The notes beneath the pieces are model-generated. The model was not told the origin of the DNA. It ran no database searches and worked only from the letters and a program-made list of their open reading frames with translations. This document shows, one piece after another, positions 55,307 through 63,780 of a DNA stretch of 64,000 nucleotides. Within the stretch, counting starts at the first letter, position 1; the number at the start of each line of letters is the position of its first letter. A program made the translations under genes and the position numbers. Source of the DNA: Streptomyces sp. 840.1 (GTDB taxonomy: Bacteria; Actinomycetota; Actinomycetes; Streptomycetales; Streptomycetaceae); NCBI RefSeq assembly GCF_003751445.1, contig NZ_RJUU01000004.1:1-64000 (forward strand). Reading direction: 5' to 3'.

Positions 55307-56331
55307 CGGTCGCCGCCGTGCGTCCCGGTCCGGTGCGCCTGCATCTGAGCGAGAACGCCCACGGCGCCAGCCCACGGGCGCTGCTGGCCGCGCACGAGGC
55401 CCTCGACCCGACGTCCGTCTACCCCGATCCGGCCCGCTCGGCGCCCCTGCGGGCCATCGCGGAGCGGCTCGGCGTCGGGGAGCACCAGGTCGCCGTCGCC
55501 AACGGCAGCGACGAGTTGGTGCTGCTGTCCGCGCTCGCGCTCGGCGACCGCGACCGCCCCGGCCTCACCACCGCGGGCACCTTCCCCGGCTACCGCGTCT
55601 GTCTGGAGGCCGTGGGGCGCGGCTGCCAGGAGATCCCGCTCGACGGCGTCCGGGTGGACGCCGACGCCGTCGCCGCCGCGATGGAGCGGGCGGGCATCGT
55701 CTACATCTGCCACCCGCACAACCCGACCGGCGCCGTGCTGGACCGCGACCGCATGGAGCTGCTGGTCGAGCGGGCCGCCGTCACCGGCACTCCCCTGGTG
55801 GTCGACGAGGCGTACCTGGAGTTCGCCCCGGCGGGCACTCCCCGGCTCCTCGACCACCTCGGCAGCGGCGCCCCGTTGCTGTCGCTGCGCACGTTCTCCA
55901 AGGCGTACGGGCTGGCCGCCCTGCGGATCGGCTACGCCGTGGGCAGCCCCGAGCTCGTCGCCCGGCTGCGCGAGGTCCAGGGCACGATGCCGTTCAGCGC
56001 GAACGCCGTCGCCCAGGCCGCCGCCGTGGCCGCGCTCGCGGACCGCGGCCATCTGGACGAGGTACGCCGGCAGAACGCGCTGCAACGGGCCTGGTTCCGG
56101 GGCGAACTGGAGCGCAGGGGGCGGCGGTCGCTGCCCTCGGCGACGAACTTCGTGGCCGTACGGGTCTCCGACTCGGCCGCAGCCGAACGGCTGCTGGAGC
56201 GGGACCATGACATTCTCGTCCGCGACGCCGGGCGTTTCGGATGTGCCGGATATCTGCGGGTCTCCCTCGGATCCGCCAAGGATCTGGTGCGGCTGATGGA
56301 CGCCCTCGACCTGATCGACCCTGTCGGCTGA
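55303..56331 (+). CDS. HisC-like PLP-dependent aminotransferase
   Basis: A 342-aa fold-type I aminotransferase of the histidinol-phosphate/aromatic group. Seen: LSENAHGASP at the N-terminus, VANGSDELV, the ICHPHNPTGAVLD asparagine, VVDEAYLEF, the Schiff-base lysine in TFSKAYGLAALRIGY (Lys200) and a C-terminal LRVSLGS with the carboxylate-binding arginine. HisC-like enzymes in biosynthetic clusters often make or consume unusual amino acids. Candidate substrates here are a methylated alpha-keto acid made by the upstream methyltransferase or the 3-keto group left by Kdd. It is not near histidine genes, so primary histidine synthesis is unlikely. Confidence 0.87.
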   Translation: MTVAAVRPGPVRLHLSENAHGASPRALLAAHEALDPTSVYPDPARSAPLRAIAERLGVGEHQVAVANGSDELVLLSALALGDRDRPGLTTAGTFPGYRVCLEAVGRGCQEIPLDGVRVDADAVAAAMERAGIVYICHPHNPTGAVLDRDRMELLVERAAVTGTPLVVDEAYLEFAPAGTPRLLDHLGSGAPLLSLRTFSKAYGLAALRIGYAVGSPELVARLREVQGTMPFSANAVAQAAAVAALADRGHLDEVRRQNALQRAWFRGELERRGRRSLPSATNFVAVRVSDSAAAERLLERDHDILVRDAGRFGCAGYLRVSLGSAKDLVRLMDALDLIDPVG

Positions 56332-56359
56332 CGGGCCGTACACCCCCATGGAGAACTCT

Positions 56360-57049
56360 GTGACGCACGCAGTCATCGTCAACGACCGGCAGCAGTACGC
56401 CCTGTGGCCGACCGGCAGCAATCTGCCCGACGGCTGGCTCGCCACCGGCTGGACCGGCGGCGAACAGGCCTGCCTGGACCGGATCTCCGAGCTGTGGAAG
56501 GACGGCCGCCCCGCCCCGGTGCGCCGGGCGGTCGCCGAGGACGCCGCCCGTCCCGCCGTGCAGCTGCTGGTGACCCCGCGGCTGTGGCTGCGCGAGGTGC
56601 TGCCCGAGGAGGCCGAGCAGCTCACCGGGGGCGGCACGGCCGGGCTCGAATGGCTGGGCGGCACCCCCAGCGCGGAGACCCGGATCGCGGCGAAGATGCT
56701 CACCCGTGCCGCCGGCGCCGGAGTCCATGTGCCCGGCTGGGGCATGTACCTGCTGCTCCGGGCGGAGGACGTCGTGGTGGTCGGCGCGATGGGCTTCCAC
56801 GGTCCGCCCGCCGACGGCTCGGCGGAGATCGGCTTCGACCTCACCGAGCAGGCCCGGGGCCAGGGTTACGCCACCGAGGCCCTGGGCGAGCTCGCCGCCT
56901 GGACCCTGCGGCAGAGCGGCCTGGACACGGTCGTCGCCACGACCACCGAGGACAACGTCACCTCGCAGCGCGTCATGGAGCGCGCGGGGTTCGAGCTCCA
57001 GCCCGAGCGCGACCAGGAAGGTCTGCTCGTCTACCGGCTCACCCGCTGA
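56360..57049 (+). CDS. MbtH-like domain fused to a GNAT acetyltransferase
   Basis: A 229-aa two-domain protein. Residues 1-58 carry the MbtH signature: VNDRQQYALWP, PDGWLATGW, CLDRISELWKDGRP. MbtH proteins bind adenylation domains and are often needed for their folding or activity. Residues 70-229 are a GNAT fold with VQLLVTPRLWLREVLPEEAEQL, the acetyl-CoA motif ARGQGYATEAL and NVTSQRVMERAGF. I chose the GTG at 56360 because GGAG stands 6 nt before it; an ATG at 56348 has no site. No other MbtH gene is seen in the window, so this protein probably serves the adenylation domains at 44597-48958 and 61969-63486. The fused acetyltransferase suggests acetylation of a carrier-bound or freshly activated amino acid. 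Confidence 0.8.
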   Translation: MTHAVIVNDRQQYALWPTGSNLPDGWLATGWTGGEQACLDRISELWKDGRPAPVRRAVAEDAARPAVQLLVTPRLWLREVLPEEAEQLTGGGTAGLEWLGGTPSAETRIAAKMLTRAAGAGVHVPGWGMYLLLRAEDVVVVGAMGFHGPPADGSAEIGFDLTEQARGQGYATEALGELAAWTLRQSGLDTVVATTTEDNVTSQRVMERAGFELQPERDQEGLLVYRLTR

Positions 57050-57088
57050 CCGGTCGTCCGCCAGTCCGCCCGAGGAATTCCGAGGAAC

Positions 57089-58501
57089 ATGGTGTCCCGT
57101 TCACTCCGTGCCGAGGCCGCCCTTGCGGACAGCCCCGTCGAAAGTCTCCCGCAGCCCTACGCCTACCGCCGTCACGAGGCGGTGGAACCCGACTGGCGCC
57201 GCTTCCCCGGCTGGCGCGACGTCACCGAGCGGGAATGGCGCGATGCCCAGTGGCAGCGCTCGCACTGCGTCAAGGGGGTCCGCGAGCTGCGCGCGGTGGC
57301 GGGCCCCGGTCTCGACGACGTGTTCTACGACGACGTCGAGGCGGACCAGCGCCACCACGCGACGATGTCGATCCTGCTGCCGCCGCACGTCCTGAACACG
57401 ATCGCCCCGCACACCGGGGTGGAGACCGCCGCCTGGTACGAGGACCCGGTACGCCGCTACATGCTGCCGGTCGCCTCCGACCGGCATCCGCTGTGGCCGA
57501 GCCATCCGCTCGCCTCCCGCGACTCACTGCACGAGGCGGAGATGTGGGCGGTGGAGGGGCTGACCCACCGGTATCCGACCAAGGTGCTCGCCGAACTGGT
57601 GAGCACGTGCCCGCAGTACTGCGGGCACTGTACCCGGATGGATCTCGTCGGCACCTCCACGCCGCAGATCACCAAGTACCGCTTCGTGATGCGCCCCGCC
57701 GACCGGCTGGACCGCATGATCGACTACCTGCGGGCCACCCCGACGGTGCGGGACGTCGTCGTCTCGGGCGGCGACGTGGCCAACGTGCCCTGGCCCAGGC
57801 TCGCGTCGTTCGTCGGCCGGCTCCTGGAGATCGATTCGATCCGGGACATCCGGCTGGCCAGCAAGGGCCTGATCGGGCTGCCGCAGCACTGGCTCGCCCC
57901 GCAGGTCGTCGACGGGGTCGCGAAACTGTCCGCCGAGGCCCGCGCGCGGGGGGTGTCGCTGGCCCTGCACACCCACGCCAACGCCGCCCAGCAGATCACC
58001 CCGCTGGTCGCGGAGGCGTCCCGGGCTCTGCTCGACGCGGGCCTGCGCGACATACGCAACCAGGGCGTACTGCTCGACGGGGTCAACGGCACGACGGAGG
58101 GGCTGCTCGACCTGTGCTTCGCGCTGCTCGACTCCGCCGGGATCATGCCCTACTACTTCTACCTCTGCGACATGATCCCCGGCGCCGAGCACTGGCGGCT
58201 GCCGCTGGCGCGCGCCCAGGAACTGCAGCACTCACTGATGGGTTACCTGCCCGGGTTCGCGACCCCGCGGCTGGTCTGCGACGTGCCGTACGTCGGCAAG
58301 CGCTGGGTGGACCAGGTGGACGGCTACGACCGGGAGCGCGGCATATCCTCCTGGACGAAGAACTACCGCACGACCGTCGACCACGACGACCCGGCGGCGC
58401 TGGAGCGGGTGCACCACTACTACGACCCGGTGCACACGCTGCCCCGGGCGGGCCGGGAGTGGTGGACGAGCGCACAGGCGCTGATGGGCGGGGCGTCATG
58501 A
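57089..58501 (+). CDS. kamA: Lysine 2,3-aminomutase-like radical SAM enzyme
   Basis: A 470-aa radical SAM, PLP-dependent aminomutase of the KamA family. The cluster-binding motif CPQYCGHC gives Cys174, Cys178 and Cys181, VVVSGGDV is the SAM-binding GGD-type motif, and DMIPGAEHWRLP and VPYVGKRW form the C-terminal part with a candidate PLP lysine. It should turn L-lysine into beta-lysine (3,6-diaminohexanoate). The residues around the cysteines differ somewhat from clostridial KamA, so the actinobacterial branch may accept a related amino acid. The stop overlaps the kdd start (ATGA), and kdd, kamD and kamE follow, which makes lysine the best substrate. ATG 57089 or GTG 57092 may be the start. 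Confidence 0.87.
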   Translation: MVSRSLRAEAALADSPVESLPQPYAYRRHEAVEPDWRRFPGWRDVTEREWRDAQWQRSHCVKGVRELRAVAGPGLDDVFYDDVEADQRHHATMSILLPPHVLNTIAPHTGVETAAWYEDPVRRYMLPVASDRHPLWPSHPLASRDSLHEAEMWAVEGLTHRYPTKVLAELVSTCPQYCGHCTRMDLVGTSTPQITKYRFVMRPADRLDRMIDYLRATPTVRDVVVSGGDVANVPWPRLASFVGRLLEIDSIRDIRLASKGLIGLPQHWLAPQVVDGVAKLSAEARARGVSLALHTHANAAQQITPLVAEASRALLDAGLRDIRNQGVLLDGVNGTTEGLLDLCFALLDSAGIMPYYFYLCDMIPGAEHWRLPLARAQELQHSLMGYLPGFATPRLVCDVPYVGKRWVDQVDGYDRERGISSWTKNYRTTVDHDDPAALERVHHYYDPVHTLPRAGREWWTSAQALMGGAS

Positions 58502-59577
58502 CGACCGCACCGGTGGACACCGCGTCCGCACTGGGGCTGCACCGGGTGCGCGAGCCCAGGGGCGTGCTGCCGCAGGCGGCCCTCCGGCTCGACACCGATC
58601 CCCGGCCGGCCCCGGACGAGGTCCGTATCGACGTCAGTTGTCTGAATCTGGACGCCGCGTCGTTCCGGCAACTGCGCGAGGAGCACGGCGGGGACGGCGA
58701 CGCCGTGCGGGCCGCGGTGTGCGCGCTCGTGCGGAACCGCGGCAAGATGCACAACCCGGTGACCGGGTCCGGCGGCATGCTGATCGGCACCGTCGCCGAG
58801 GTGGGGCCCGCCTCACCGCTGGGTCTGCGCCCCGGCGACCGGGTGGCGACCCTGGTGTCACTGACCCTGACGCCGCTGGAGATCACGGACGGACTGCGCG
58901 ACTGGGACGGGCTGAGCGAGCGGGTCCCGGCGCGCGGTCACGCCATCCTGTTCGGCCGCTCCGTCGCCGCCCTGCTCCCGGACGACCTCCCCGACGAACT
59001 GGCCCTGTCGGTACTGGACGTGTGCGGCGCCCCGGCGCTGACCGCGCGCCTCGTCACCGCGTACGCGCACCGTGGAACCGCTCCCTCGGTGCTGGTGCTC
59101 GGCGCCGGCGGCAAGTCCGGTTCCCTGTCGCTCGCCGCCGCCCGCCGCGCCGGTGCCGGCCGGATCACCGGCGTGGTGCCCGGCTCCGCCGAGGAGACGG
59201 CCCTGACCGCCGCCGGCCTCGCCGACGAGGTGGTACGGGCGGACGCCCGGGACGCCGTCGCCCTGCACGCGCTGATCGAGAGCCGTGGCGGCCCCGCCGA
59301 CGTGACGGTCGTCTGCACCGACGTGGCGGGTTGCGAGCACGCCGCGATCCTGGCCACACGGGACGGCGGCACCGTGGCGTTCTTCTCGATGGCGACATCG
59401 TTCAGCACCGCCGCGCTCGGCGCCGAGGGGCTGGCCCGCGATGTCACGCTGCTGATCGGCAACGGATACCAGCCCGGCCACAGCGCCCTGGCCCTCGACC
59501 TCGTGCGCGAGGAGCCGGGCGTGCGCGCTCTGTTCGACCGGGTGCGGGTCCCCGCAGGCGACGGAGCCGGGCGGTGA
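58498..59577 (+). CDS. kdd: L-erythro-3,5-diaminohexanoate dehydrogenase
   Basis: A 359-aa NAD(P)-dependent enzyme related to medium-chain dehydrogenases. Signature RNRGKMHNPVTGSGGMLIGTV (residues 80-100) is highly characteristic of Kdd, and the nucleotide-binding turn is GAGGKSG (from Gly202). In lysine fermentation it deaminates 3,5-diaminohexanoate to 5-amino-3-oxohexanoate. It lies between kamA and kamD with 4-bp overlaps on both sides. The next enzymes of the catabolic route (the 3-keto-5-aminohexanoate cleavage enzyme and the ammonia lyase) are not in this window, so the product is probably diverted to biosynthesis. Confidence 0.9.
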   Translation: MTTAPVDTASALGLHRVREPRGVLPQAALRLDTDPRPAPDEVRIDVSCLNLDAASFRQLREEHGGDGDAVRAAVCALVRNRGKMHNPVTGSGGMLIGTVAEVGPASPLGLRPGDRVATLVSLTLTPLEITDGLRDWDGLSERVPARGHAILFGRSVAALLPDDLPDELALSVLDVCGAPALTARLVTAYAHRGTAPSVLVLGAGGKSGSLSLAAARRAGAGRITGVVPGSAEETALTAAGLADEVVRADARDAVALHALIESRGGPADVTVVCTDVAGCEHAAILATRDGGTVAFFSMATSFSTAALGAEGLARDVTLLIGNGYQPGHSALALDLVREEPGVRALFDRVRVPAGDGAGR

Positions 59578-61157
59578 GCGCCCCCGCGCCGCCCGTCGCA
59601 GGCAAACTGGGCCTCGATCCGGGCACCGTCGCCCGCGCCCGCGCGCTGGCCGCCCGGGTCGGCCGCCCCGTCGTCGAGCTCGCCCGCTCCCACACCACCG
59701 CCTCCGTGGAGCGCGCCACCCTGCGCCTGGCCGGACTCAACGGCGCCGACGCCGAGGGCATCCCCTGGGTGAACCGGCTCGTCGACGCCGTGGCCGACTC
59801 CGTCGGTCTGGAACACGGCGTCTGCCTGCCGGTCTGGGACGCCCTGCGCACCGGGCCGTACCACGACCTGACCGCCCTGGCGGCCCACGCCACCGCCCGT
59901 ACCGTGCAGTTCCGCGTCCCCGAGGGCGAGGACGCCGAGCAGGCCGCCCGGACGGCCCACTCCGCGGTCGCCCGGGGCCTGGCCGCCATCGACACCCGGC
60001 GCGCCGAACGGGAGCGGCTGGTCGGCGACCTGAGTGACCCTCCCTCTCCCTGGCTCTATCTGATCGTGGCGACCGGCGACATCTACGAGGACATCCGGCA
60101 GGCGCAGGCGGCGGCGCGCGGCGGCGCCGATGTGATCGCGGTGATCCGCTCGACGGGTCAGTCGCTGCTGGACTACGTGCCGCAGGGCGCGACCCGCGAG
60201 GGCTACGCCGGCACGTACGCCACCCAGGAGAACTTCCGGCTGATGCGGGCCGCGCTCGACGAGGTGTCGGCCGAGCTCGGCCGCTACGTACGGCTCACGA
60301 ACTACGCGTCCGGCCTGTGCATGCCGGAGATCGCCGCACTGGCCGGTCTCGAACGCCTCGACATGATGCTCAACGACTCGATGTACGGAATCCTCTTCCG
60401 CGACATCAACCCGGTGCGCACCTTCGTCGACCAGCGCTTCTCCCGGCAGCTGCACGCCCGTGCCGGCATCGTCATCAACACCGGCGAGGACAACTACCTC
60501 ACGACCGCGGACGCCGTGGACGCCGCCCACACGGTGACGGCGAGTCAGCTCCTGAACGAGTACTTCGCCAAGGAGGCGGGGCTCCCGGACGGGCAGCTCG
60601 GTCTCGGTCACGCCTTCGAGATCGACCCGGACCGGCCGGACTCGTTCCGTCTGGAGCTGGCGCACGCGATGCTCGCCCGGGAGCTGTTCCCCGACGCACC
60701 GCTGAAGTGGATGCCGCCGACCCGGCACATGACCGGTGACGTCTTCCGCGGCTATCTCCTCAACGGCTTCTTCAACCTCGCGGGCGCGCTGACCGGACAG
60801 AACATCCTGCTGGTCGGAATGATGACCGAGGCCGTCGTGACACCGTTCCTGTCCGACCGCGACCTGGCGCTGCGCAACGTCCGCTACGTCCTTGGCTCGG
60901 CGGGTTCGCTCGCCGAGGACTTCCGCCCCGCGCCGGGCGGGTTCATCGCGAACCGCGCCCACCAGGTGCTCGGCGAGGCGGTGGACCTGCTGGAGAACAT
61001 CTGCGACCGGGGGCTGCTGCACGCCATCGGGCAGGGCACGTTCGGCGGGATGCGGCGCCCCTCGGACGGCGGCCGGGGCTCCGACGGCGTCGTGGCGCGC
61101 GCGCCCGGCTACCGCAATCCGGCCGCCGATCTCCTGGAAGGAAACGAGGGCGGATGA
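59574..61157 (+). CDS. kamD: Lysine 5,6-aminomutase alpha subunit
   Basis: A 527-aa protein matching the TIM-barrel large subunit of the adenosylcobalamin- and PLP-dependent lysine 5,6-aminomutase. Recognisable blocks are GIPWVNRLVDAVADSVGLEHG, AQAAARGGADVIAVIRSTGQSLLDYVPQGAT, TYATQENFRLMRAALDEVS, LTNYASGLCMPEIAALAGLERLDMMLNDSMYGILFRDIN and LKWMPPTRHMTGDVFRGY. With KamE it moves the 6-amino group of beta-lysine to C5, giving 3,5-diaminohexanoate. The start is a GTG overlapping the kdd stop (GTGA), and its stop overlaps kamE (ATGA). Confidence 0.95.
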   Translation: MSAPAPPVAGKLGLDPGTVARARALAARVGRPVVELARSHTTASVERATLRLAGLNGADAEGIPWVNRLVDAVADSVGLEHGVCLPVWDALRTGPYHDLTALAAHATARTVQFRVPEGEDAEQAARTAHSAVARGLAAIDTRRAERERLVGDLSDPPSPWLYLIVATGDIYEDIRQAQAAARGGADVIAVIRSTGQSLLDYVPQGATREGYAGTYATQENFRLMRAALDEVSAELGRYVRLTNYASGLCMPEIAALAGLERLDMMLNDSMYGILFRDINPVRTFVDQRFSRQLHARAGIVINTGEDNYLTTADAVDAAHTVTASQLLNEYFAKEAGLPDGQLGLGHAFEIDPDRPDSFRLELAHAMLARELFPDAPLKWMPPTRHMTGDVFRGYLLNGFFNLAGALTGQNILLVGMMTEAVVTPFLSDRDLALRNVRYVLGSAGSLAEDFRPAPGGFIANRAHQVLGEAVDLLENICDRGLLHAIGQGTFGGMRRPSDGGRGSDGVVARAPGYRNPAADLLEGNEGG

Positions 61158-61972
61158 GCACCGATCCCAGCAACACCGCTTCCCCGTACGGCGACACGCG
61201 GCACGGCGGCGTCGTCCGCCCGTACGGCGACACCACCGACGACGGCATGGTGCAGCTGTCCTACACCCTGCCGCTGCCGCACGGCCCGCTGGCCGAGGGC
61301 GCCGCGCTGCAACTGGCCCGCCGTATGGGCATGGAGCGCCCGATGGTCGTGCACAGCAAGGCGGTCGGCGGCAGCGACTTCAGCTTCTTCGTCGTGTACG
61401 GAGCCGTGACCCACTCCGTGGACCTCGACCGGATCGTGATCGCCGAGCGCGGCTACCCCCTGCTGGCAGCCAAGGACGCCGACGCGGCGGTACGCGACAG
61501 GCTCGGCCGCAGGCTCGTGGTCCTCGGGGCCTGCATCGGCACGGACGCACACACCGTGGGGATCGACGCGATCCTCAACATCAAGGGCTTCGCCGGCGAG
61601 AAGGGCCTGGAGTACTACAAGCAGATGCGGGTCCTGAACCTGGGCGCACAGGTCCCGGTCGGTGATCTGGTGCGCCGGGCCCGCTCCGAGGGTGCCGACG
61701 CCGTCCTCGTCTCACAGGCCGTCACCCAGCGGGACGCCCACCTCACCAACGTCCGGGAGCTCAGCGCCGAACTGCGCGCCGAATTCGCCGAGCACGAACG
61801 GCCCCTGCTGGTGGTCGGCGGTCCCCGCTTCGATCCGGATGCGGCGGCGACGCTGGGCGCGGACCGGGTCTTCGGCCGGGGCACCACGCCGGGTGACGTC
61901 GCCAGCTACCTGGTGCACGCCCTGGCACCGGCTCCCTCCGTGACCGAGGCCGTTCTGCAGGACGTCCGATGA
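61154..61972 (+). CDS. kamE: Lysine 5,6-aminomutase beta subunit
   Basis: A 272-aa protein with the two features of KamE. The base-off cobalamin-binding motif is Asp-x-His-x-x-Gly in GTDAHTVGIDAILN, with His133. The PLP lysine motif is HSKAVGGSDFSF, with Lys69. The N-terminal 25 residues repeat SPYGDT and RPYGDT, as in other beta subunits where this part contacts the alpha subunit. It is coupled to kamD and to the adenylation gene by ATGA overlaps. Activity needs coenzyme B12, and no cobalamin genes are seen nearby. Confidence 0.94.
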   Translation: MSTDPSNTASPYGDTRHGGVVRPYGDTTDDGMVQLSYTLPLPHGPLAEGAALQLARRMGMERPMVVHSKAVGGSDFSFFVVYGAVTHSVDLDRIVIAERGYPLLAAKDADAAVRDRLGRRLVVLGACIGTDAHTVGIDAILNIKGFAGEKGLEYYKQMRVLNLGAQVPVGDLVRRARSEGADAVLVSQAVTQRDAHLTNVRELSAELRAEFAEHERPLLVVGGPRFDPDAAATLGADRVFGRGTTPGDVASYLVHALAPAPSVTEAVLQDVR

Positions 61973-63486
61973 CCGCCGCCTCCGCCGGCCGCATCGACAC
62001 CCGGTTCACCGCGGTGGCCGCCCGCAACGCCGCCCGCACCGCCGTGTCCGACGCCGGGGGCGAGGTGAGTTACCTCGAACTGGACTGGCTGGCCGACGCC
62101 GTCGCGCGCCGCTTGGAGGGCCGCACCGGGCCCGGCCGGCTGGTCGCGCTGCGTGCCGCCCGGACCCGTTACGCCCCGGGAGCCGTCCTGGGCATTCTGC
62201 GTTCCGGCGCCGCGTACGTACCCATCGACCCCGGCTACCCGGCCGCCCGCCAGGAGTACCTCCTGCGGGACTCGGGGTGCGAACTGGTCGTCTCCGACAG
62301 CGGGCTGCTGGACGGGGAGGTCCCGGTCGCGAAGGCGGGCCCGTTCGTCCTGGCGGCCCGGACCGTGTCCGGGGCGGACGCAGCACCGGGCGGCCGCCGG
62401 GTGCCCGACGACACCGCCTACGTCATCCACACGTCCGGGTCCACCGGTGCCCCCAAGGGCTGCGTCGTCGGACACGGTCAGGTGCTGGCCCTGCTGGACG
62501 CGGCGGTACCACTGCTGGGCACGGGCCCGGACGACGTGTGGACGCTGTTCCACTCGCTCAGCTTCGACTTCAGTGTGTGGGAGCTGTGGGGCCCGCTGCT
62601 GTACGGCGGCCGCACGGTCGTCGTCGACCGTGAGACCGCCACGGAACCCCTGGAGTTCGCCCGTCTGCTCGCGAGCCGGGGCGTCACCGTCCTCAACCAG
62701 GTGCCCTCCGCCTTCCGCAACCTGACCGCCGAGGCCATCGCCGAGAAGGTACGGCTGCCCGCACTGCGCCGGGTCGTCTTCGGCGGCGAGGCTCTGATCC
62801 CCGCCGATGTGAGGCGCTGGTGGGCGGCCGGGATCGCCCCGGACGCCGAACTGGTCAACATGTACGGGATCACCGAGACCACGGTCCACGTCACGTACTG
62901 CCCGCTCACCCCTGCCGTTCTGGAGGGTGCGGCGCCAGGCCGTACGCCACTCGGGCGTCCGCTGCCGCACCTGTCGGTCTCGCTGCGCGACGCCGGGGGC
63001 CGGCCCGTCCCGGCCGGGGAGCAGGGCGAGATGTGGGTCGGCGGGAGCGGGGTCGGCAACGGCTACATGGGACGCCCGGAACTGACCGCTCAGCGCTTCG
63101 TCGACCCGGGCGACGGCTCCGGCCGGCACTACCGCAGCGGTGACTGGGCCGTGGCCGACGAGAACGGGCTGCTGTACTACGCGGGCCGTCAGGACGGCCA
63201 GGTCAAACTGCGCGGCTTCCGCATCGAACTGGGCGAGATCGAGTCGGCGCTGCGCGCGGTGCCGGGTGTCTCGGGCGCGGCCTGCCTGGTGACGGACAGC
63301 CCTCACGGGGACCAGTCCCTCACCGCGTACGTCGTGGCGGAACGCGAGGCCGTCCCGGCGGGCACGGTCCGCGGGGCGCTCGCAGCGCGGCTGCCGGCCC
63401 ACATGATGCCGCAGCGGATCCGCTACCTGGACCGGCTGCCGCTGACGCACAACGGCAAGCTGGACCGGGCCGCGCTGGCCGCCTGA
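61969..63486 (+). CDS. Free-standing NRPS adenylation protein, threonine-like code
   Basis: A 505-aa adenylation domain without carrier. Motifs: VIHTSGSTGAPKG (A3), the A4/A5 region SFDFSVWELWG, MYGITETTVHVTY, YRSGDWAV (A7) and HNGKLDRAAL (A10 lysine). By hand alignment the specificity residues read D-F-W-N-V-G-M-V-H-K, one change from the well-known threonine code DFWNIGMVHK. L-threonine or a close relative is therefore the predicted substrate, loaded on the free PCP at 44304-44600. It is the last gene of the operon, directly coupled to kamE, so a diaminohexanoate-type substrate should still be tested. The MbtH-like domain in the operon could assist it. Confidence 0.85.
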   Translation: MTAASAGRIDTRFTAVAARNAARTAVSDAGGEVSYLELDWLADAVARRLEGRTGPGRLVALRAARTRYAPGAVLGILRSGAAYVPIDPGYPAARQEYLLRDSGCELVVSDSGLLDGEVPVAKAGPFVLAARTVSGADAAPGGRRVPDDTAYVIHTSGSTGAPKGCVVGHGQVLALLDAAVPLLGTGPDDVWTLFHSLSFDFSVWELWGPLLYGGRTVVVDRETATEPLEFARLLASRGVTVLNQVPSAFRNLTAEAIAEKVRLPALRRVVFGGEALIPADVRRWWAAGIAPDAELVNMYGITETTVHVTYCPLTPAVLEGAAPGRTPLGRPLPHLSVSLRDAGGRPVPAGEQGEMWVGGSGVGNGYMGRPELTAQRFVDPGDGSGRHYRSGDWAVADENGLLYYAGRQDGQVKLRGFRIELGEIESALRAVPGVSGAACLVTDSPHGDQSLTAYVVAEREAVPAGTVRGALAARLPAHMMPQRIRYLDRLPLTHNGKLDRAALAA

Positions 63487-63504
63487 GGGCTGTCCCCCGG
63501 GCCG

Positions 63505-63567
63505 CTCTCCCACACGCTCACTCTCTCTCCCACACGCTCGCTCTCTCTCGCACGCTCGCACTCGTGC
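63505..63567. repeat. Short tandem repeats after the operon
   Basis: About three imperfect units of roughly 16-20 bp, with the core CTCTCTCCCACACGCTC, follow the adenylation gene. They are pyrimidine-rich on the plus strand. The rest of 63487-63715 shows no gene. Confidence 0.6.
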
Positions 63568-63715
63568 CCGCGTGGGAAGACAATCACCGCACCCTCCGAC
63601 GGAACATATTTCGGCCGGAATGCAGAGCTCATTCCAGGAAATCATCGAGTGATTCTCCAGCGAGAATCCAGGGAAACTCCGACGGGCCTTCCGGAGAGGA
63701 ATCACCGAGCGCACG

Positions 63716-63760
63716 AAAAAAGGGTCGCCGCGACCCCCCGGGAGGGGATCGCGGCGACCC
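63716..63760 (-). terminator. Strong intrinsic terminator
   Basis: A hairpin with a perfect 12-bp outer stem (GGGTCGCCGCGA/TCGCGGCGACCC) and an inner CCCC/GGGG stem at 63722-63760 is followed, in the minus direction, by six T (AAAAAA at 63716-63721 on the plus strand). It sits about 20 bases after the stop of the minus-strand gene at the right edge. Its stem can also stop the plus-strand operon. Confidence 0.85.
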
Positions 63761-63780
63761 TCAGAAATGCCCGTCCGGAG

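Noticed and set aside
57089..61972. A purely catabolic lysine-degradation operon
   Set aside because: The genes are coupled to an adenylation gene and a biosynthetic operon, and the cleavage enzyme, ammonia lyase and CoA-transferase genes of the catabolic route are missing. It cannot be excluded that these lie elsewhere in the genome.
63505..63567. A CRISPR array
   Set aside because: The units are only about 20 bp, pyrimidine-rich, directly abutting and without unique spacers. No cas genes are present.
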